Source: UBA6398 sp963644855 (GTDB lineage: Bacteria; Bacteroidota; Bacteroidia; Bacteroidales; Bacteroidaceae). From it: a DNA stretch of 24,518 bases. Positions 1-6,922 of the stretch are shown one piece after another. Under the pieces are notes generated by a model that did no database searches, was not told where the DNA came from, and saw only the letters and a program-made list of their open reading frames with translations. The position numbers and the translations under genes are program-made. Positions within the stretch are counted from its first letter, which is position 1. Every line of letters starts with the position of its first letter. The stretch covers positions 1 through 24,518 of the forward strand of contig CAVIQL010000032.1 of NCBI GenBank assembly GCA_963644855.1, given 5' to 3'.

Positions 1-3000
1 CCGCAGCGTTTCAGCCTCACGGAGGTATTGCCCTCTACAAGTCAATCCTTTCGGAAGTCTTGTCTGCTGCAAAGGTAGCGGAAAACTCTGAAACTGCAAG
101 CGAAGAGGGTGATATTTTGTATCGCACAGTGTTTGGCGGCAATAAAGGATACGTAGGGTATTCAAAGAGCAACCGTGCAGTCCGCGCTGAGAAAGAAGGG
201 AAACGTAGTGTGTCTAATTTTGACCAGGCTTTTGTAGATAAAGTGAATACAATACTACAAAGTGTAGGTGCAGAAGGTATCACGATAGCAGAAGCCAAAC
301 GTATCACCAAGAACGTTAATGCTAACGAATGGCATCATACGTCAATGTATGGTAACAAGACGAACTACTATTCCCCCGAGGCTATTGCCTATGCCGCTAT
401 GGACGAAGCGCAGAAGGAGGCTTACGACCAAAAGGAGGAGTTGGAATGGCAGGATAGGAATAGGCGAGAGCAGGAACGGCAGGAGAGGCAAAATACCGAA
501 AGAATGGCTCGTCGGGAGGCTACAGATAATGTGGTTGCCAATCGTTCAGAGATGGTGCCTATACGTGTAGGGAATATCATAGATGGTTATTGGGTTAATC
601 TTGACGGAGTACACGTTAGGTTGGACAAAGACCTTAATGAAAAGACCCGGCGGTATGATGACGGAGTGGATAAAGAAGAAGCCAAGCGCGTAGCAGGTCA
701 ATATATTGACAGCCTTAAAGCCGATGTAGAGAAAAGGGTTGAGGAGAGCCGTGTGCAGAAATCGAAAGATGCGAAAGTGAACGAGACTGATGCAATGGTA
801 GCGAAAGCCCGTGAGACAGCCGAAAGACTGCATCTTGACAATGTGGAGATAGTAACCGATGCGTCGCAACTTGAAGGTAAGAAGGCAACCGCCAAAGGTT
901 TCTACAACCGCAGGACTGGTAAGATAACGATAGTAATATCGAACAATATGAATGCGGCAGACGTTGAGAGGACGTTACTTCATGAAGCGGTGGCGCACTA
1001 TGGTTTGCGCAAGTTGTTTGGTGAGAAGTTTGACACGTTCCTTGACAACATTTATAAGAGTGCAGATGCAGAAGTGCGTGCGCGGATAGACGCTTTGGCA
1101 AAGAAATACAAAGGTAACATACGCACTGCAACGGAGGAATATCTTGCAAGCCTGGCAGAGAGAACCGACTTTGAGAATATGAAACAAAGCTGGTGGCAAA
1201 AGGTGAAGGAACTGTTTACCTCGATGTTGCGCGACTTGGGCTTTGAGGGCTTTGCAGATAAGGGTGTAAGTTTGTCGGACAACGAACTTCGATACTTGTT
1301 ATGGCAGAGTTACGAGAACTTGAAGAATGGTGGAGCACATTCCATATTCGACGAGGCTGCAAGTGTGGTGAAGCAAGCAGAGCTTGGAGTTGGTAACTTT
1401 GCTAAAAAGGAAAGCAAGGGAGAGTTGGATAAGGTGAACGAGAAGTTCAACGAACAACTTGGGACTTTGACGGAGGAGAACGCCGATAAGGTAGTGCTTT
1501 CGTTGGGCAGTCCGTCTGACGTGTTGCTTTCCGCAGGTGTGGAAGATAGACCGATGAAACTGTATGGTAATAAGGTGATGAAGAAGATGCGCAAGCACGG
1601 GTTTACGCTTGACGAACTTCGCGATTTGCCTCGCGCGGTGGCTAATCCTATTGCCGTGTTCAATAACTATGGTGAGGAGGGAAACCGCTCTATCCTTATA
1701 GAATTGAGGACAGCAAACGGAAATTTCCTTGTTACAATAGACTTGGGCAAAGGTATTGAGGACATAGATTTTAATATAGTGTCTTCTGTATTTGGCAAAG
1801 GTAAGGACAATATAGTAGATTGGATAGAGAAAGGTTATGCTACCTATATAAACAAAGAAAAAGCCCTCAACTATCTGCACCACTCCGCACTACGCGCGGA
1901 AGCCCTCAGCAGTTCAAGACTTTCTTCTGCTGCAAAAATAGTAGAAGATTTTGAAAATCCCAAACTTTCGGAGGAAAAAAATGACGACAACGATATACTT
2001 TTCCGTGATGGGGACAGTGTGGACTATGAGAAAGCTCAAGCAAGGGATATGTATGAGCGTCGTGTGGCAAGGGGAATGTTCCAAACGCAGGAGGCTTTGC
2101 AGGACAGTATGCTTGGGTTGAAAGTGGCTATGGACGCGGTACTGAAAGCGGAGGGCGAGAAGATGTACATTGAAGAAGTGGCAGGCTTTGAGAATGCTTA
2201 TCTTGGTGAGAACAGATTATCGAGTGTGAACCAAGCGGAGTGTGAGATGTTTGCCCGCACGTTGTTCAAGCCAATGCTTAAAGAGGTGGCGCGACTTGCC
2301 AAGACAGCCGATGAGCGTGCAGCGTTGATAGACTATATGATGGCTAAGCACGGTTTGGAGCGCAACGCAGTGATGGCAGAGAGGGAAGCGAAGAAACAGT
2401 TTGAGAAATACAAAGCTGAGCACCCGAAGGGCACTAAGACGGAGCAGGACTTTATAGACAAGTGCAGGGAAAAGGACTATGCAGGACTAACGGCGTTGAC
2501 TGAGACGGACAATGTGGTTGATGCGGAAGACGAGGCACGGAGAATGGTAGCTGACTATGAACAGGCACACGCGACCGACGCGTTGTGGGACAAGGTGAAT
2601 GCCGTGAACGATGCTACATTGCGCAAGGTTTACGAGAGCGGTATGATAAGCAAGGAGACTTATGACGACATAAGGAGTATGTATGACAACTATATACCTT
2701 TGCGTGGCTTTGACGAGGAGACGAGTGCAGAGGCTTATGCTTATCTGAACAACGACAGAGGCGGTTTTGCATCACCTATAAAGACAGCGAAAGGTCGTAA
2801 GAGCAAGGCAGATGACCCGTTTGCCAATATGCAGGCTATGGCGGAGAGTGCTATAATGCAAGGCAACCGGAATACTTTGGTTAAGCAGAAGTTCTTGAAC
2901 TTTGTGATGAACCACCCGAGCGACCTTGTGAGCGTTAGTGATTTGTGGTTGCAGTATGACGCGGTGAATGATGAGTGGAAGCCGGTGTTTGCCGACAACA

Positions 3001-3650
3001 TAGACGAGAAAGACAGTCCGGCAGAAGTGGAGCGTAAGATAAAGGACTTCAACGACAGAATGGAGCAACTTGCCAAGAGCAATCCCGATGAGTATAAGCG
3101 TCAAAAGGAACACCCGGAGATACCGTTCAGAGTTGTTGAGAAACGCGATTTGGCGCAGCACCAAGTGTTGGTTAAGCGAAATGGCAAGACAGTGGTGTTA
3201 ACCATAAACGGCAGTCCGAGAGCGGCGCAGGCGTTGAACGGTTTGACCAATCCGAACAACGATATGAACGGAGCGATAGGAAAGATGCTTAATGTGGCAG
3301 AGAGTGTGAACCGCCAGTTGAGTGCTTTCTACACAACGCGTAACCCGGACTTTGTGGTAAGTAACTTTTTGCGTGATGCGCTATATAGCAACTCAATGGT
3401 GTGGGTTAAGGAAGGAGCGAACTATGCTATACGTTTCAATCTGAACTTTATGAAGTTGAACCCCGCCGTGATGAAGTGGTTGTTTGTGAAATACCGCAAC
3501 GACACACTCGATATGAATGACGAGACGCAGAAGATGTTCCACGACTTTATGATGAACGGTGGTGAGACGGGCTATGTGAATACTCGCGACATAGAGGAGC
3601 GCAAGACGGCAATAACTCCCCGCATCTACTTGCTCGGGAGACCGTGGTGA
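1..3650 (+). CDS. Large polyvalent phage/mobile-element protein, 5'-partial
   Basis: The reading frame is open from the first bases, so the gene begins upstream; the TTG at 60 is only an internal codon. Residues below count from base 60. Visible parts are an EWHH motif (90-93), a charged coiled-coil stretch (about 115-155), a zincin-like motif HEAVAH (308-312) with candidate third ligands E359/E360, a domain at about 475-635 resembling the C-terminal domain of phage MuF proteins (starts LSLGSPSDVLLSAG), and a C-terminal region from about 850 resembling the large polyvalent protein domain LPD38 (FYTTRNPDFVVSNFLRDALY). Such multi-domain proteins are known from phages and conjugative elements, where they are thought to enter the recipient cell with the DNA. 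The LPD38-like part ends shortly after GGETGYVNTRDIEERKTAI, earlier than expected, at a tandem repeat, so the 3' end is probably truncated. Family names are from memory of the motifs. Confidence 0.8.
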   Translation, partial: AAFQPHGGIALYKSILSEVLSAAKVAENSETASEEGDILYRTVFGGNKGYVGYSKSNRAVRAEKEGKRSVSNFDQAFVDKVNTILQSVGAEGITIAEAKRITKNVNANEWHHTSMYGNKTNYYSPEAIAYAAMDEAQKEAYDQKEELEWQDRNRREQERQERQNTERMARREATDNVVANRSEMVPIRVGNIIDGYWVNLDGVHVRLDKDLNEKTRRYDDGVDKEEAKRVAGQYIDSLKADVEKRVEESRVQKSKDAKVNETDAMVAKARETAERLHLDNVEIVTDASQLEGKKATAKGFYNRRTGKITIVISNNMNAADVERTLLHEAVAHYGLRKLFGEKFDTFLDNIYKSADAEVRARIDALAKKYKGNIRTATEEYLASLAERTDFENMKQSWWQKVKELFTSMLRDLGFEGFADKGVSLSDNELRYLLWQSYENLKNGGAHSIFDEAASVVKQAELGVGNFAKKESKGELDKVNEKFNEQLGTLTEENADKVVLSLGSPSDVLLSAGVEDRPMKLYGNKVMKKMRKHGFTLDELRDLPRAVANPIAVFNNYGEEGNRSILIELRTANGNFLVTIDLGKGIEDIDFNIVSSVFGKGKDNIVDWIEKGYATYINKEKALNYLHHSALRAEALSSSRLSSAAKIVEDFENPKLSEEKNDDNDILFRDGDSVDYEKAQARDMYERRVARGMFQTQEALQDSMLGLKVAMDAVLKAEGEKMYIEEVAGFENAYLGENRLSSVNQAECEMFARTLFKPMLKEVARLAKTADERAALIDYMMAKHGLERNAVMAEREAKKQFEKYKAEHPKGTKTEQDFIDKCREKDYAGLTALTETDNVVDAEDEARRMVADYEQAHATDALWDKVNAVNDATLRKVYESGMISKETYDDIRSMYDNYIPLRGFDEETSAEAYAYLNNDRGGFASPIKTAKGRKSKADDPFANMQAMAESAIMQGNRNTLVKQKFLNFVMNHPSDLVSVSDLWLQYDAVNDEWKPVFADNIDEKDSPAEVERKIKDFNDRMEQLAKSNPDEYKRQKEHPEIPFRVVEKRDLAQHQVLVKRNGKTVVLTINGSPRAAQALNGLTNPNNDMNGAIGKMLNVAESVNRQLSAFYTTRNPDFVVSNFLRDALYSNSMVWVKEGANYAIRFNLNFMKLNPAVMKWLFVKYRNDTLDMNDETQKMFHDFMMNGGETGYVNTRDIEERKTAITPRIYLLGRPW

Positions 3651-3704
3651 AAAATTGTTTAGACCGTGGTGTAAATGGATTTAGACCGTGGTGTAACGGA
3701 GCGG
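3639..3704 (+). repeat. 22-bp tandem repeat, three copies
   Basis: The core AGACCGTGGTG occurs at 3639, 3661 and 3683, exactly 22 bases apart. Copies 1 and 2 share ATT or TTT flanks, and copy 3 diverges after its TGTAA. The stop codon of the large upstream protein lies in the first copy, so its last residues (GRPW) are encoded by the repeat rather than by conserved protein sequence. Only three copies exist and there are no unique spacers, so it is not a CRISPR array. Confidence 0.85.
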
Positions 3705-3745
3705 TAGATGTGCATCAAAATATCTAATAAATCTAACAGAATAAT

Positions 3746-4102
3746 ATGGAGCAGTTCGTGTTTAAAGGGCAGGCTTATGAAGTGGAAAACTTGGAGCCTC
3801 AAACGTGTTTCAATGCAGTGTACACAGAGGGCGATGAAGAAAAGGTGTATTACCAAGTTTGCAAGGCTTTGGGAATACAACTCACACTTTGGAACTCTCG
3901 CGCACAGCAGATACAGACGCTGAAAGAAAAACTCACGGCAACGGATTATATAGCACTGAAAGCCTTTGAAGGACAGGACGTGAGCGAATATCCCGATTGG
4001 AAAGTGAAGCGACAGGAGATAAGAAACGAGATAAACCGTTTGGAACTTATTACTGACACGCAATGGGACGCAGAGAACGATGAGAAGATGATGGGAGAGT
4101 AA
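3746..4102 (+). CDS. Small phage-like structural/accessory protein, coiled coil
   Basis: This 118-aa protein starts MEQFVFKGQAYEVENL and has a helical, charged second half (about residues 48-100) with the pattern LKEKLTATDYIALKAFEGQD followed by YPDWKVKRQEIRNEINRLE. The arrangement 'TDY-x-(I/A)-(I/L)-K...Y-x-(D/E)-W-K-x-x-R-Q-x-x-R' is common in short phage virion or tail-associated proteins, which fits its position 95 bases after the large polyvalent gene. No signal peptide or membrane segment is visible. There is no Shine-Dalgarno sequence, as expected in Bacteroidetes. A strong hairpin 22 bases after the stop probably ends the transcript. I do not recognise a specific named family; the phage link is inferred from pattern and context. 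Confidence 0.7.
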   Translation: MEQFVFKGQAYEVENLEPQTCFNAVYTEGDEEKVYYQVCKALGIQLTLWNSRAQQIQTLKEKLTATDYIALKAFEGQDVSEYPDWKVKRQEIRNEINRLELITDTQWDAENDEKMMGE

Positions 4103-4124
4103 ATGATATTGCACTCTTAACAGA

Positions 4125-4161
4125 AAGAACGGGGTTCGGACACTATTCGAACTCCGTTCTT
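4125..4161 (+). terminator. Hairpin terminator after the phage-like gene
   Basis: Two 14-base arms (AAGAACGGGGTTCG at 4125-4138 and CGAACTCCGTTCTT at 4148-4161) pair along their full length with one G-U pair, around a 9-base loop. There is no long T run after it, but its position 22 bases after the stop codon supports termination. It also lies near the likely edge of the mobile-element DNA. Confidence 0.7.
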
Positions 4162-4303
4162 ATGCAATACAAACCTCTGCTTGCGCCAGTCGAAACAGTC
4201 GGAATATGGACAGTTTTAAAAAGTAGGTGGCTCAACGCGGGGGGCTCCCAGCGATACGCTTTGTTTTACGGCAAATGTTTCAGAGGGTAGGTTTTCCTTT
4301 TTA

Positions 4304-5206
4304 TTATTGCCAGCTTTTTATTGAGTATTCGCTTTCTACCTTGTTTTCTATCTTGTCGGGAAGATTGGGGAAAAAGTCCATTCCTGTTATCTTTTCCACT
4401 TCGTCAACAGTCATTGCCGAGGCGTTCATGTTTTGTTTCGATGAATTATTGTTCATCACAAAACCGATAGCTTGCGGTCTGCCTTTGTTTACGGCATATA
4501 TACATTTGAAAAAAGCTTTTGGTACAGGAATTTTGTGCTCTTTTCCTATTTGTTTTTGTTTGCCAGTATTGAAAATTGGTCCGCAAACAATATATACTCG
4601 TCCGAATTTGTTTGCCCATCTACGGCATGCACTTTCCAATTTGCTCCATGCTCCGGCGTTCAGTGTATGGGTTTGGGGACAAATGTTACTCATGTAGAAA
4701 CATTCTTTCATGGCTTGTGCGTCAAATTTCATGTCTGCCGAAGGAGCCATGTGCCCGCGATCGTAACCGCTGCCGCTATAATCTTTAGTTTCCACGCGAT
4801 GGGGCAGAGGTATGTCTTCGTCAGCCAAAAATTCATTGCGTCGTGCGATGTTTCCGTCGGTTTCGTAATCTTCCAAACACCATGCCACCCAATTTGGCTG
4901 GTTTGTCTCGCGGTTGAAAGAGAGTGTGTAAGCCATACGATAGAGCATGCGTTCCGGAGTTCCGCTAAGTTTTGCCGGAACCTCAATCAAACGCTTTGTA
5001 TTTCCTTTTTTTTCTTTGTTCTGGGTCTCGGTCTTTTCCGATTTTGCTTTCTTTACAGATGAACTTGGCTCTGCTGGCTGCACAGCTTGGTGATTTTCTG
5101 TCAGAGAAGCGTTTTCTGCGGCTTGGTTTTGACATGATTTGCTCGAGAAACTCGAAAACAAAATCAACAATATTGGCAACGCAATGTATTTGGACTTTAA
5201 TTTCAT
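4304..5206 (-). CDS. Secreted DNA/RNA non-specific endonuclease (NucA/NUC1, beta-beta-alpha metal)
   Basis: This is a 300-aa magnesium-dependent nuclease of the Serratia nuclease/NucA family, expected to degrade both DNA and RNA outside the cytoplasm. The signature DRGHMAPSADM is at residues 149-159, with general base H152. The metal-site segment SNICPQ...LNAGAWSKLE follows at 173-191, with N183 as the likely Mg ligand and E191 after it. The N-terminus has a hydrophobic stretch (8-20) followed by SSKSC, so it is exported, possibly as a lipoprotein with C25 modified; the lipobox is loose. A low-complexity charged linker (about 26-72) separates the leader from the enzyme. It starts 15 bases after the stop of the upstream barrel gene on the same strand, so the two are probably co-transcribed. 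Possible roles are nucleotide scavenging or clearing of extracellular DNA. Confidence 0.9.
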   Translation of the reverse strand: MKLKSKYIALPILLILFSSFSSKSCQNQAAENASLTENHQAVQPAEPSSSVKKAKSEKTETQNKEKKGNTKRLIEVPAKLSGTPERMLYRMAYTLSFNRETNQPNWVAWCLEDYETDGNIARRNEFLADEDIPLPHRVETKDYSGSGYDRGHMAPSADMKFDAQAMKECFYMSNICPQTHTLNAGAWSKLESACRRWANKFGRVYIVCGPIFNTGKQKQIGKEHKIPVPKAFFKCIYAVNKGRPQAIGFVMNNNSSKQNMNASAMTVDEVEKITGMDFFPNLPDKIENKVESEYSIKSWQ

Positions 5207-5221
5207 GTCTTTCTCAATTTA

Positions 5222-6586
5222 TCACTTGTTGAATGAAAGTGTCAAGCCAAGCGAGAGGGTTTCCTGGATATTAAACAACTCTCGTTTTCCATTGACAAAA
5301 CGGTTGTCATTATATGTGGGATAAAAATATAACGAACTTGTGAGGTATTTGTTTATTGTAAAGTTTATAGTGTTTTGCAATCTTGCTTCAACACGATGGT
5401 AGTTTGAGAAATAATAAATCGTTCCGCCCGTTCTGATGTTTTTTGAAATTTGCCACCAGTAATTAATGTTTACAGAAGGACCGAATGTATTATAGGCGTG
5501 ATGATTTCCTGGAATTCCTTTATTATGTCTTAGTGCTTTTCTGTCGCAATAAACCGCGTAATATGATAGAGGGGAAAATGTTGCATCAATATGGAACACT
5601 GTTCCACGTTTCTTTGTTTTGCAATCAATACTGTATTTCATACCAATACCAATGTTGCCGCTAACGGGCGAAAGAAAGTCTTCGGTTACGTAATCGCTAT
5701 TGCTTGCGTATTTTGGATAGATGTGTGTCCACGAATATAGAGACAAGGAATATTCCCAATGCTTTATAGCTTTCAAACCTAATTGGTTTGTCATTTCCAA
5801 ACGGTTGTCGCTTGTGAGATATTTGTGCTTCTTGTCTTTGCTTTGACTTGTGAAACCCAAGCGGGCTTTTATGTTGTTTGAAAGGGTAAGATTCTTTTGG
5901 TTGTTGTAGTTTGCATTCAATTCTGTTTCCAGTCTGAATGTATTGTAGTTGGGTGTTCCTTTTGATGAAAAGTAGTTTTGCCCCATGCTATAATAGAGTC
6001 TGCCGTTGAAAGACCAGAAATTTGGGCGACGGGTAATCACTTTGTATGAAGCGTCTTCTATTCCGAGGTCTATTTGCTCGTTGCTCTGCGGTGTGATATG
6101 CGTTACTTCTTTTACGGGTTGCTCTATTATTTCTTTTCTTATGCCCGATGCGTTTTCAATGTCTTTTTGTGTGGTGGATATATACCATGGCACATTGGTA
6201 TAAGCCCACATCAGAGTGTTCATCATGCTTTGCTGCACGCTGTCGTTGTAGAGTGAATAGGCCGATGGCAAGTATTTTTTGTCTTCTCCCACATGCGATG
6301 GCTTCCATGGCGATTGCATTATGTCCTTGACGGGCATATTGTACATCGTAGGGTTGAGCAGCAGAGGATAATAGTATGGATTGTTCAAAATAGTCTCGTC
6401 CTCGTTCATCGCAGCCTTGATAGAATCGATTGCTATTATTATTGCAAGCGAATCGATATACTTTTTCACAATCTGTTCGTTGTATGTAGGTTTCTTTTCG
6501 CGCTCGCGGTAGCGGGAAGAATACTGTGCCGAAACAAAAGATGCGGTAAGGACGGACACTATTATTGAAAGAATTATTCGTCTCAT
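5222..6586 (-). CDS. DUF3078 family outer-membrane beta-barrel protein
   Basis: This 454-aa protein has a clear signal peptide (about 1-20, ending FVSA before Q). An N-terminal periplasmic part (about 21-180) is followed by a series of alternating amphipathic strands with many aromatic residues through to the C-terminus. The middle and end match my memory of the DUF3078 family in Bacteroidetes: a strand with NLTLSNNIKARLGF, then YPKYASNSDYVTEDFLSP, then NINYWWQISKNIRTGGTIYY. The molecular function of this family is not established. It is the first gene of an apparent two-gene operon with the secreted nuclease downstream, and a near-consensus promoter lies about 20 bases before the ATG. Confidence 0.85.
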   Translation of the reverse strand: MRRIILSIIVSVLTASFVSAQYSSRYREREKKPTYNEQIVKKYIDSLAIIIAIDSIKAAMNEDETILNNPYYYPLLLNPTMYNMPVKDIMQSPWKPSHVGEDKKYLPSAYSLYNDSVQQSMMNTLMWAYTNVPWYISTTQKDIENASGIRKEIIEQPVKEVTHITPQSNEQIDLGIEDASYKVITRRPNFWSFNGRLYYSMGQNYFSSKGTPNYNTFRLETELNANYNNQKNLTLSNNIKARLGFTSQSKDKKHKYLTSDNRLEMTNQLGLKAIKHWEYSLSLYSWTHIYPKYASNSDYVTEDFLSPVSGNIGIGMKYSIDCKTKKRGTVFHIDATFSPLSYYAVYCDRKALRHNKGIPGNHHAYNTFGPSVNINYWWQISKNIRTGGTIYYFSNYHRVEARLQNTINFTINKYLTSSLYFYPTYNDNRFVNGKRELFNIQETLSLGLTLSFNK

Positions 6587-6608
6587 TGGTTTACCATATA
6601 ATATAGGG

Positions 6609-6640
6609 CAAAGTTAGTCTATTTATCCAAGTCTTCAAAA
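6609..6640 (-). promoter_or_regulatory. Bacteroidetes-type promoter for the barrel-nuclease operon
   Basis: On the minus strand TTTTG (6636-6640) is followed, after a 19-base spacer from its last four bases, by TAACTTTG (6609-6616), matching the TTTG-N19-TAnnTTTG form. The predicted start near 6602 gives a leader of only about 15 bases before the ATG at 6586. Confidence 0.7.
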
Positions 6641-6713
6641 TATAGTTTGTATTATTGCTATATTTCTCGTGTTTGTTGTAATGTAATTGGCAGATAGTTG
6701 TTTTGTATGATGC

Positions 6714-6818
6714 TTTATTAGAAAAATAATATTGGATATTATTTAAACAATGTCCGATGTTTTTTAAATAATGTCTGACATTGTTTGAGTAATATCAGAT
6801 TTTTTTTTGTCATTGTTT
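6714..6818. repeat. Array A of 21-bp near-palindromic units
   Basis: Units of 20 bases plus one spacer base start at 6735 (GATATTATTTAAACAATGTC), 6756 (GATGTTTTTTAAATAATGTC) and 6777 (GACATTGTTTGAGTAATATC), with degenerate edge units at 6714 and 6798. Each unit is close to its own reverse complement. The same unit family appears at 10240 and 22676. The array lies between the divergent promoters of the barrel operon and pheT, in a stretch of more than 300 bases that otherwise holds only those promoters and a 9-T run. Confidence 0.85.
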
Positions 6819-6839
6819 CAATGTTATTTCAATAAGTTG

Positions 6840-6847
6840 TAATTTTG
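6840..6847 (+). promoter_or_regulatory. Candidate -7 element for pheT
   Basis: TAATTTTG matches TAnnTTTG about 76 bases before the pheT ATG. The nearest upstream TTG (6813-6815) is 24 bases away, longer than usual, so the -33 element is uncertain. Confidence 0.4.
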
Positions 6848-6922
6848 CGTTCGAATTTGCATGATTGTACCTATACTATAGGTTGGGAACGGCATGCAAT
6901 CAATGTTGTCAAAAATCAGATT

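Noticed and set aside
1299..1883. 194-codon minus-strand frame inside the polyvalent gene
   Set aside because: It is the antisense shadow of a long gene with convincing domains, and has no recognisable protein features.
3639..3704. CRISPR array
   Set aside because: Only three short repeats spaced by 11 bases, with no spacer-sized unique segments and no cas genes nearby.
4227..4697. 156-codon plus-strand frame over the nuclease gene
   Set aside because: It is antisense to a well-supported nuclease gene, and its translation shows no recognisable domain.
6799..6808. Run of T residues upstream of pheT as a phase-variable switch
   Set aside because: It lies at the edge of repeat array A, not inside a gene or between promoter elements, and pheT is essential, so switching is unlikely.
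6845..6922. Upstream in-frame extension of pheT to a TTG at 6845
   Set aside because: The extra 26 residues do not resemble PheT, and the conserved N-terminus begins at the ATG at 6923; the TTG overlaps the candidate -7 box.
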